This document shows, one piece after another, positions 55,951-64,000 of a stretch of 64,000 nucleotides of DNA. The notes beneath the pieces were generated by a model, which saw nothing but the letters and a program-made list of their open reading frames with translations, had not been told where the DNA came from and did no database searches. The position numbers and the translations under genes are program-made. Source of the stretch: Bathynomus jamesi (taxonomy: Eukaryota; Arthropoda; Malacostraca; Isopoda; Cirolanidae); contig JAJOZX010000923.1 in NCBI GenBank assembly GCA_023014485.1, positions 1,031,288 to 1,095,287 of the forward strand, read 5' to 3'. Positions within the stretch are counted from its first letter, which is position 1. Each line of letters opens with the position of its first letter.

Positions 55951-58437
55951 TCAGTTGTTGAGAGTTTGTTTCTTGAAGCTGTCAAAGCGGCATCTGTTGA
56001 ACTCCACAGCTTGAAGGAGATAGTCCCTTTGCTTGGCATCTGTTGTTATGACATTTGCAAAGTCGCTCATCAACTTGACACCACGTTCAGCAATGTCATT
56101 CACCGCTTTCAGATTCTTAACATAGTCCAACGCTTTTCTGTAGTCCTCATTCTGTGGCCAAGACGTGACAGGTTCCAGAAGCCACTCGGATCCAATGTTC
56201 AGTGTGTCCAGCAGGAAATGTGATTCTGGGCCAATGAGATCAACCAGGGTGGTCTTAGCTGTGACTCTCTGGAATAGAGGCTTTCCTGTTCTGAAGCTGT
56301 CTGGCTTCTCAGTGGCATGTAACTGGGCAGCAATGTCGTGCTTCAATGTGTCACTCAATCTACTGCTGAACAGGGCAAATGGCACGACTTCCTGCGTCAG
56401 GTACCATTTGTGGTTTTCCATCTTATTAAGTACTGCATCAGCAAGCTCTGGGTCAGTTTTCTTGTACTTCAACATGTCCTGGATTAGACTTAGATCATTC
56501 ACGGGAGCATCTGCAGCAGACTTTGACATCATCCATACAGGAGTGTAGAACAGCGCAAGGAAGGTGTTGAGTCTTTCCAGCTTTGATACAGTGTCTTCGT
56601 CGTACTCAAGTTGATCTGCAAACATCAGCATTTTCATGGAGTACAGGTTTCTGGCCATCCATCTGGCCTGATGAATGGCGCCTGGTCGACTCCAGTGAAT
56701 ACCTCGAGGAGGCGTTCCTCCAAGAACAATGACTGTCAGTTCAGCCGTTTCCATGTAGTCGGCTCTTGGAAGCCTTTCTGTTGTTAGAATGTCTTGGAGT
56801 ATTTCTTCACTGTTCTTCTTCTTTTCCTTCAGCCATTTGCTGTTGATAGCCAGCATCTTTGGGTTTTCCTTGGACAAGTCCGTCCAAACATCCTTCAGAT
56901 GCTCAAACCAGGGATTATCTGGCCCCTTCACCTTCCCAAACAGCTTCTCCCAAACTGTTCCTACTAGGATTTCCAGGATGTGATGTCGACAGGCCAGATA
57001 AAACACCTTTTTGTTCAGCATTTTCTCTAGCAGTTTGGCAGCTCCTCTGTGAACTCCACTGTTACTGGATGTAGTGTCAAAAACAAGGGCAGTAACATTA
57101 TCCGTAAGTTCCCATGTCTCCAGTAAATCCATTGAAGCCTCAGCCTGAGCTGTGCCAGAAGAATTGTCGATGACAGGTACTCCCAATAACTTTCCTTCAG
57201 TGTATGAAGGTGGACCAGACACTAGCACAGCTAAAGTCTCTGAGGTACTTCCAGGTTCACTGCCCAAGACATCTTTGAGCAACTTTCCATCCCAGTGTAA
57301 GGCAGCGTACTGTGGGGTTTTTTTACAAAACTTGGACATGTGACTCTGGCTGATATTATACCTGGACAGCATTCTGTTGCGACGTGTTGTTGAGGTTGAG
57401 ATGACGAAGTTATCCAGATCAGCCCCTCCAGCTTTCAAGGTGGCAGAAACCATGGCAGTAACTTGATTGTCTGATAAACCAAGACGATCAGCTGTATTGC
57501 AGATGACATCACATTCCATGACCTTCCTTGGAAACGTCAAAGTCACACTAGTCACAGTGTCTTGATGGTGAGAACATCTAGGACGAGGCTGATGGTAATC
57601 CATGTCCTCTGTGTTAGCGTCGTTGTCAGTTGAGTCACCCCAGGTAATGTCATCCACATGAACAACTGCCTCTTGTTCTGCTGCAGCTGTAAAATAGTAC
57701 AACATGTTAAGACAGTAATTGTTAAGTACATGCTAAATATCGCAATGGAGTAAAACTTAAAACTTTTTGTAACGTTCAAAGTAATTAGTTTTACCTTGTT
57801 CTTGTCTATGCTGCAGTCTTTCATTCCTCGCTGCTTGCTGCAGGGATCTTGTCTCAAAAATCTTGTCATGACCAGACATATGACCTTTCCTCTCAGTCTT
57901 TTGGTCTTCGTAGAACCTGATATCCTCATCTTTCTTCTCTCTGGATAACAGTCTGTTGTTCTGTATTTCCTGGATTGCATCTGGAGCTCCTATATCGAAC
58001 AGGCTGTCTAATTCCAGCACAAATGCTCCTCTTTTTCCTCCAGGGTTACTTGCTCTTCCTTTGCTTTTCACCAGAGCACGATGTTTCTCATGTAGTTTCA
58101 TGAAGAGCTTCATTGCGTTGTACTTGGTCATTGTCTTGATCCTAGCCATCTGCCAGAATGGGATGATAGATTCAACTGTTTCATATGCAAGGTCTTGAAC
58201 CATGGGCCTCCCTGCATTTTCCGGTAAATTCTGAAGATTAAGGAAATACTGGAACGCCTGTCTGTTGGTGGGAAGCTGGGAACCACTGATAAAAGCTGAA
58301 GGGTATCCAACCAGGAAAGTTTCAGTGAGAGATCTGGTAGATGGCCCAGTTGACACCTGCCTGTGGACAGTACGTGGAGGTTCTGAGATATCAACTGTGC
58401 GCTCACGGAGCTCCCTCAGCTCCTTGCTTAATGCCAT
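55951..58437 (-). CDS. Element L transposase-like protein, about 792 residues, uninterrupted
   Basis: Exon 1 is 58437-57795 and exon 2 is 57686-55951. The GT-AG intron 57794-57687 is phase 1, and a 5'-UTR acceptor is possible at 58495. The joined frame has 793 codons with no stop before the end. Landmarks (residues approximate): SLFDIGAPDAIQEI near 150; ERKGHMSGHDKIFETRSLQQ near 195; NTADRLGLSDNQ near 280; Asp347 (ALHWDGKLLKDV); Asp418 (ALVFDTTSSNSG); Cys447-x2-His450 (LACRHHILE); HQARWMARNLYSM near 557; Glu647 (HKWYLTQEVVPFALFSS); and VNDIAERGVKLMSDF near 750. An RNase-H-like DDE transposase with a C-x2-H after the second Asp is the natural reading, as in hAT/Kolobok-type enzymes. I cannot name the superfamily. 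The start is the first Met of the long frame. Confidence 0.8.
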
Positions 58438-58507
58438 TGTGAAGTTGTAACTTGTAGATGGTTTTCTAGATTCTGATTGAGTTTCTGTTGTTTCCTGAAA
58501 AATGATA

Positions 58508-58511
58508 GATA

Positions 58512-58581
<70 letters not shown>

Positions 58582-58582
58582 T
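58508..58582. repeat. (TTA)n microsatellite
   Basis: About 24 ATT units with one interruption, just upstream of element L's first coding exon and inside its right terminal region. Confidence 0.95.
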
Positions 58583-59229
58583 GTTAATTTTATGCTCTTT
58601 CATTTGATACCTAATTTGTTGCTCTATCTTGTTTAGATCAAAAGTTAAAGTGCAAAACATAATTCAAGGGCCCCCGGAATTGGCGCTTTGGCCGATTTCA
58701 AGGCAGAAAATTTAAAGCTCCATGCGGCAATGCTTCCCAACATCCTAGGTCAAAAGAGTTGTGATTTTCGGCTTTTTCAGGTCAAAAAGCATGGGAAAAT
58801 GTACAGAAACCTATGAAAATAAGAGAAAGTTGATTTTTGAACAGGCCTAACCTAACATTAAGATCCATCAAAAGTGTTTAATAAATGAATAAGTACTTAT
58901 AATTAATATTCTTTCATTATAGTAGGTCGAAATTAAGGGTAAATATTTTTAGGTAGGCTCCCTATGTTTATTTACTCTATATTTCCAATAAATTATTATT
59001 TATTATATATTTTTATTTATGTAGTTTTATGCAGTATTTTTAATAATTTAGGTAGTATATATTAAATTTATATTTTTCAGTTTTCTGAAAAAAAATTTGC
59101 GGAGATAACATAGTACTGTTATGATACTGCCCTCTCGTGGCGTTTCTGCTCAACACACAGTATTTGTGTTGTCAGTTGTTGTCCTGTAGAAGTGCTGTGT
59201 TTTTGTAGGTTCACAACAGTACTTTAGAT

Positions 59230-61527
59230 ATGGCTAGTAGTAAGCCAGTGTTCAGAAAAGATATAACAACTTATGACTCAATATTAGGTAAACTCAAAGA
59301 TGATATACATACTGAAGAAGGCTGCATGCTTCCAACAAATGGTGATGTCACAAGATATTTTTTTCTTTCTGAGAAGACAACAAATCAATCAGAGAAATGT
59401 CTCAAAGGAAGAAAATCTAAAAATTGTTTTACGAAAAGTTAGATATATTTGGAATAAGGCAGGCATTCCCTCGAAAGACATCGCTAAACATAAATCACCA
59501 AGAATGATGATACTTGATTTAATAAATAAACATGATAACTTAATTAAACATAGAAATAGAAAAAAATATGAGTGCGAAAAGCAAAATTTCTTGGATCATA
59601 TGAATAAATTATTCGACATTTCGACCCAAAATGCTGTTGAAGAAATTCGAAAGGATTCAATGAAATCTACAGATCAGAAGACTGAAGATATCGCATTTTT
59701 AGAAGATCAGCGAGGTGAGAGGAAATACTGTTTGGGTCCAATTGACAAAGGATACGTTGCAAAGGTGTTCAGAAAACAGGCCAGGATTCGTGAAGAGAAA
59801 AATCGAACAATGAAAGAAGAACAACGCCAATCTTTAGGAAAAAAAGGTAAGGGTGAAGAGCGCGAAGATACATTTGACAGTGATTCAGGAGATGACGCGG
59901 CAGATGAAGACTTCTCTCCCAAGCCAGGGCCATCAAAGAAGGCTGTAAACGTGCTTAAGTCAAACCTAATATCAAATACAACAGATCGCCTAGGCCTTTC
60001 ATTACGACAACGCAGTGGCTTTGCTTCAGTAGTTGCAGCAGAGTGTGGGAAAAATATTGCAGAAATGAGTATTTCAAAAAGTACTGCAGGTCGAGCAGCT
60101 AAAACAACAAGAAAAAGAAAGGCAGAATCCATCAGAGAGGAATTTATTGCTCCTGAATATGTTTTGATTCACTGGGACAGCAAAATGATTGGTGATCTAT
60201 CAAATGAGAAAGAAGAGAGATTGGCGATTCTTGTTACTGGAGGTAGGGATGTAGAAAAGTTACTCTCCGTGCCGAAAATCGAAAATACAACAGGACTGAC
60301 ACAAGCATCAGCAGTTGTAGAGTCTATGTTTAGCTGGAAATTATAGAATAATGTGTATGGCATGGTTTTTGATACCACTGCTTCCAATTCTGGTTGGGTA
60401 AAAGGAGCTTGCATAAAAGTAGAAAACCTACTCTGGAAAAAATTGTTTTGGATGGCCTGCCGTCATCACATGGCTGAGAGAATTTTTATCGGCTGTCTAT
60501 TTGAAAATATTTGGTAAGACGTCTTCTCCAGTAAATGAAGAGTTCAAGAAATTCAAAGAAAACGATTGGAAGAATATTGACACCAAACAACCTCATAAGC
60601 ATCTTGAAATAAAAGATCGATAGCTGCGGAATTTAAAGAGGAAAACATCAAATATATGAAAGATGTCCTTAACAATAAAAGGAGTCTTCCCCGAGATGAC
60701 TATAGGGAAGTTGCTGAAACAACACTTCTGATTCTTGACGTAGTCCCTTCACGAGGAATGCACTGGATGAAGCCTGAGCATTTGATCACGCAAGATGGAT
60801 GGCAGCTATACTTTATATACATAAAATGTATGCTTTCTGCAATCAAGTTGGGTTTGACTCAATGACCATTTATAAGCTTGAAAGGATGTGTATCTTTACG
60901 ACACTTTTCTATGGAAAGTATTGGCTTTCGTGCACAAACGCAGTTGATGCTCTTATAAATGATCTCGACTTTTACAGGGAAATGGTTCGCTACAAGCAAA
61001 TAGACAGTGATATTGTTGAAACAGCTTTAAACACTTTTAAAGGTCATTATTGGTACCTAAATGAGGAACTTACACCAATGGCTCTCTTTGGTTCTTTGAG
61101 CAATGAAGATAAGAGCATGATGGCAAAAGAACTATTACATTCTGTCCCTCCTAAATACTTTCGTATAGGCCAACCTGTCTTCCCCATTTTGAAACAGAAT
61201 GTTAAACTCCACCGACTTATTGGTTCCAAGTCTTGGTTTTTCTTTCGCCAACTCGACTCAACAGGCGACTGGCTTAAAAAGCCTGTTCTTATGTGGGAAA
61301 CTGATGAAGATTATCTCAGGATGAAGAATATAATTTCTTTTGCAAAAGTTGTTAATGATACGGTTGGGCGGGGAGTTAAATTGTTGCAAGATTTCTATGG
61401 CACATGCAAGGATGAGAATGAAATTCAGGAACTTCTACAGGTTGTTAGGTTGTTGAAGAAAACAGGCGTATTGATCCCTGTTGTTTCAAAGAAAATATTA
61501 ATCAATATGACAAAAAGACAAGACTAG
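59230..61527 (+). pseudogene. Element R transposase-like gene, degenerate
   Basis: ATG at 59230 (MASSKPVFRKDITTYDSILG), possible 5'-UTR acceptor ending 59208. Frameshift near 59370, then one frame to 60346: MNKLFDISTQNAVEEIRKDS, FLEDQRGERKYCLGPIDKGY, an acidic linker, NTTDRLGLSLRQRSGFASVV, Asp in VLIHWDSKMIGDLS (60176). A stop follows SWKL at 60346. Beyond it: GMVFDTTASNSG, ACRHHMAERIF (C-x2-H), stops and shifts at about 60513-60650, PSRGMHWMKPEHLI, YWYLNEELTPMALFGSL with the candidate Glu, and VNDTVGRGVKLLQDF, ending at 61527. Every landmark of L is present in the same order, so it is a clear homologue, but with at least four breaks. Confidence 0.8.
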
Positions 61528-61947
61528 TTAGGCCTAAGTAATATACTATTCTAATGTGTTTCTTTTAGTTGTATATTGGAAAGCTATATATTTTGTATTT
61601 CATTAACTTTATTCCTTTTTTCTTGTAAAAGGATATTTTGATTTATGCAATGATTAAAAAAAAAAAAAAAACGATAGGGCTTTGCAAATTTCTGTATTTG
61701 CAAAGTTGTTCCCACTTTGATAGCATAAGTTGAATTTATGTTTGTTCGATTTTTCATCCTATCTTATCAAAGCCCATCGCCGTGGAGCTGCATTGGGATG
61801 ATGCTCTATGAGTGGCGGTAACATTCGTGTTAAAAATGAGATATTAGAAATAACTTTCAAATAATTTTGGTAAAAATTACTCGTGATTTTTTCATGAGGT
61901 AACATTTTTATGGTAGAAAGTTCCTGTAATGAATCGATTTTGATGTA
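61528..61947. other. 3' region of element R
   Basis: AT-rich, with an A-run at 61648-61663 and no further gene before the right terminal repeat. Confidence 0.5.
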
Positions 61948-62253
61948 CAAATTCTTTTTCATTTGTTAAACACTTCCGATGGGTGTTTTAATGTTAGGTG
62001 CATGAATGTAGCTATCATTTTGTACCAGATATGTAGGTGTTGTATAAATAATTGGCTCCTCAGTGTCAAATGTACTCCCCAAAATGCCAATTTTTGCATT
62101 CCGAGAGCGCAAAATATTTCGAGGGGGATGGGGGGACCCCTAAAATTCAGAAAAAGATTTTCTTTTGATATGGTTGTGTTCAGTGGACCAGTTCTAACAA
62201 GAAAAAAGTATGGACATTGACATTTTTAAAAAAGTGAAAAATGGGACACCCTA

Positions 62254-62510
62254 GTTTGTGGAAATGAATGTCTAGTGTGCATTCCGATAAAACATTAAAA
62301 CTGATATTGCCCTAGGTATCGGAAAATTGCCCGGTATAATGGGTACAAGTACTCGCATGATTCTTTCATGCTGGAACAAACCCGTACGCGAAACTTTAAC
62401 GCTTAGTATACTCACTCCTCCACACCTGTACCCGAACCACAGCGCACCGGTTGCTCATAGTCATCTCAGAGCTTGACCTGACTGGTTGTGCACTCTCACA
62501 ATAGAAAACG
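62254..62510. other. Polinton spacer after element R
   Basis: Short intergenic stretch preceding the next Polinton ORF. Contains ttacgcttagtatactcact-like AT sequence but no assignable signal. Confidence 0.35.
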
Positions 62511-63167
62511 ATGGAGATTCCTTTGAGCAGCTTTCTCAATGCCGTATACGATGTGTCCGTGACGAAGTCATTGCGTGTGTTCAGACGTAAAACCGGTGCC
62601 ATTAACTATGTACTTGAAACGACTTGTAGACAAGCAAACTCTGGTAAACGTAATGTTGTTTATTTAAGTGTTGAGGAGATGAATAGAGTCTTCGTGATGG
62701 TTGAGAAGCAGGGTGAGGATCGTTATAAAATACCTGCAGGTGTAGGTACAAGAAGAGAACAGATTAGTGGTACCCCCTCATATGCCATTGTTTGTACGTT
62801 GTGTATAAATAACGATCAGCCATGCATTGATATACGACTGATGTGGAAGAAGGCATCTGATAATAACGTTATTGCCCCCACGCGAAACCGCTTCATCCTC
62901 GACAGAATATTTTAAATCGTTGGTTTCCACAAACTAAAACCTATATTAGACGCACGTGTTACGGATATGGTTTATTTTGATGTGGTTCTTGAGTACGCAT
63001 ACACCGTTCTGCTCGACGGGTTTATCGAATTTAGGAATGAACATGGCGAGAATGGTCTAGAGCTGGATGCTTATTTAAATGGCTTTCACTCTTCGAAATA
63101 TCATGAACTTTGGTACAAAGGACTTGAACGGTACAGGGCAGAGCTCGCCTACAAGTGTTCACCCTGA
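62511..63167 (+). pseudogene. Polinton accessory ORF, unknown function, copy B
   Basis: The frame starts at 62511 (MEIPLSSFLNAVYDVSVTKS) and runs 134 residues to a TAA at 62913-62915 after FILDRIF. It then continues in the same frame (IVGFHKLKPILDARVTDMVY, TVLLDGFIEFRNEHG, LERYRAELAYKCSP) to 63167, so a single nonsense codon splits a protein of about 218 residues. No recognised domain. The second half resembles the end of the ORF at 54603-55191. Confidence 0.55.
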
Positions 63168-63296
63168 AGAGTTGTAACTTTATATAATGAGGTGCTGTCG
63201 TTACGATTTAGAGGATTATTTAAACTGCCGCAATGCGTTGTGAAGAAGAATTCACGATTGAAAAGCTCGGATCGGTAAGAAAAACCCTCGATTGGA

Positions 63297-63602
63297 ATGG
63301 AAAGGAGTGTTTATAAACTTGAATTTAATAATGATGTTGTAGCTAACGACGCCCTCTTTGTGCGTGCTTTTGATTGTATTCTGTCCGTGTTTAAAGATAA
63401 CTTCCCAACCAATTGTAAGAAGGGCACAAAAATAGTACTGAACGAAATGAAGGCCCTTTACATCGAGTATAGGTACCCGCACACCTTGAGTGGTGAAATA
63501 ATGCTAAATCGTATTTATTGTATAATACAAAGCAACAATGATGTAACTGTAGATTCGATCACGTGCGAGTTTAGTATTTTAGTTAAGCGGGGTAGAACAT
63601 AA
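63297..63602 (+). CDS. Small Polinton-associated ORF, unknown function
   Basis: An uninterrupted 101-residue frame, MERSVYKLEFNNDVVANDAL ... CEFSILVKRGRT. Mixed helix-like composition, no signal peptide or zinc motif. Its orientation and closeness to the preceding ORF suggest it belongs to the Polinton. I do not recognise the family. Confidence 0.45.
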   Translation: MERSVYKLEFNNDVVANDALFVRAFDCILSVFKDNFPTNCKKGTKIVLNEMKALYIEYRYPHTLSGEIMLNRIYCIIQSNNDVTVDSITCEFSILVKRGRT

Positions 63603-63634
63603 GGTGTATGTATTTTCATTTTATATAAGTTTTG

Positions 63635-63637
<3 letters not shown>

Positions 63638-63686
<49 letters not shown>
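63638..63686. repeat. (TA)n microsatellite
   Basis: TA array between the last Polinton ORF and a SINE. Confidence 0.95.
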
Positions 63687-63969
63687 CTCGGATCGGTGGT
63701 GTAGTGGTTAGCGTCGCTGCCTACGAATCCATCGGCCCCGGGTTCGAACCCGACAGCAGCCGGCGCGCAGCAAAACCCAGCTGTTCATCCTTCCACACAA
63801 TAAAGAAAGTGGTTGGTAGATAAATGGGTACCCTAGGTGGCCTAGTGGTTAAGACGCTGGGCTGCTGATGGGGCGTGGTTCGGATTCCACGTTAAACTGT
63901 AGATCTGAGGTGGAGTGAAAAGCTTGACCTTCGTCAGAATAAGCAATTCTGGCGGAAGCTAACCAAAGG

Positions 63970-63970
<1 letters not shown>
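63687..63970 (+). mobile_element. Dimeric tRNA-derived SINE
   Basis: First unit: A-box tggtgtagtgg and B-box ggttcgaaccc, about 75 bp apart end to end, as in a tRNA. Second unit from about 63825: A-box-like tggcctagtgg and B-box-like ggttcggattcc. The second unit's gtggttcggattccacgtta is shared with the 5S-derived SINEs at 14.4 and 14.8 kb. The tail ends in (TA)n (63971-64000). These are RNA polymerase III type promoters, and the element is mobilised by a LINE. Confidence 0.75.

Positions 63971-64000
<30 letters not shown>
63971..64000. repeat. (TA)n microsatellite at window end
   Basis: SINE tail or target microsatellite, cut by the window. Confidence 0.9.

Larger units (their letters stand above)
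55463..58850 (-). mobile_element. Transposon L: apparently intact DDE element nested in R
   Basis: Ends TTAGCCCTGTTCAAAAATCA (left) and the inverse of TTAGGCCTGTTCAAAAATCA (right). The inverted repeats of about 250 bp run to about 55714 and 58599. Flanks GCTAA (55458-55462) and CCTAA (58851-58855) suggest a 4-5 bp target duplication. R's other terminal repeat shows the uninterrupted site (atgcacctaacatt). 3388 bp with one gene on the minus strand, spliced once. Confidence 0.85.
55201..62253. mobile_element. Transposon R: older DDE element carrying element L in its left repeat
   Basis: Ends TAGGGTGTCCCATTTTTCAC and its inverse at 62253. The inverted repeats are about 300 bp: 55201-55462 plus 58851-58893 on the left (interrupted by L), 61948-62253 on the right. 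Without L it is about 3.7 kb. The flanks do not show a clean target duplication. It carries a plus-strand gene with several disabling changes. Confidence 0.85.
40440..63605. mobile_element. Polinton/Maverick element, decayed and heavily invaded
   Basis: Polinton-type genes recur between later insertions: integrase with chromodomain (minus), two small conserved ORFs (minus), family B DNA polymerase (plus) and three further accessory ORFs (plus). The two transcription directions diverge at about 45.9-46.1 kb. Capsid, ATPase and protease genes were not seen, so the element is incomplete. Ends are approximate, because I did not find a matching pair of terminal repeats. Stripping the recognised insertions leaves roughly 9-10 kb of element sequence, against 15-20 kb for complete Polintons. 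Confidence 0.75.

Noticed and set aside
59707..60132. 141-residue minus-strand frame
   Set aside because: Antisense to the element R gene; no independent support.
55201..62253. One 7-kb element with two divergent transposase genes
   Set aside because: The inner pair of inverted repeats and the split left repeat of R show that L is a separate nested insertion.

Overview
This window looks like repeat-dense eukaryotic DNA from an invertebrate, most likely an arthropod. A decapod-like crustacean or another large-genome arthropod would fit, but that is inference. The evidence is AT-rich sequence with long (TA)n arrays, several mariner/Tc1 lineages, a Penelope-like element, CR1-like and I/Jockey-like LINEs, a Polinton/Maverick, GT-AG introns and 5S/tRNA-derived SINEs. 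I see no convincing single-copy host gene: nearly every recognisable coding segment belongs to a mobile element.

Layout: 1-1676 carries a decayed zinc-binding repeat gene. 2060-3790 is a Tc1-like transposase gene with an intron just before its second catalytic Asp, plus an inverted scrap of the same gene. 4112-4655 is a foldback element whose fuller palindromic relative lies at 34149-35012. 5061-5263 is a MITE. 5430-9212 is a dead Tc1-like element split by a Penelope-like insertion (6051-8324) with a 9-bp target duplication. 9518-21400 holds mariner-type elements at several stages of deletion, LINE 3' ends, 5S-derived SINEs, a minisatellite and inverted repeats. 22235-26290 is an almost full-length but dead CR1-type LINE. 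26700-34100 is mostly anonymous repeats, including a 3 x 110-bp array and a second intron-bearing Tc1 fragment. 35062-36258 is a DD41D mariner-type element. 36308-40430 is a GC-rich I/Jockey-like LINE truncated inside its reverse transcriptase.

From about 40440 to 63605 lies a decayed Polinton/Maverick: integrase with chromodomain, two conserved small ORFs, a protein-primed family B DNA polymerase and three accessory ORFs. It has been used repeatedly as an insertion target. Inside it are a Tigger deletion derivative, a second DD41D mariner-type copy, a truncated hAT (fused in frame with a Polinton ORF), an unclassified 1.15-kb GC-richer insert, and three transposons of one unusual DDE family, called here C, R and L.

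C (46351-50232), R (55201-62253) and L (55463-58850) are the most interesting content. Each has 75-300 bp terminal inverted repeats and one transposase-like gene of about 780-792 codons with shared motifs: an early Asp in a D-G/S-K context, an Asp in a D-N/T-T-x-x-N-S/T-G context followed by C-x2-H, and, in L and R, a late Glu. C has four coding exons with canonical splice sites, and its gene is broken by only two small lesions. L has one intron and an uninterrupted reading frame, so it may be recently active. L is inserted inside the left terminal repeat of its decayed relative R. I cannot search databases, so novelty is not established.

The window ends with a (TA)n array, a dimeric tRNA-like SINE sharing body sequence with the 5S-derived SINEs at 14 kb, and another (TA)n array.
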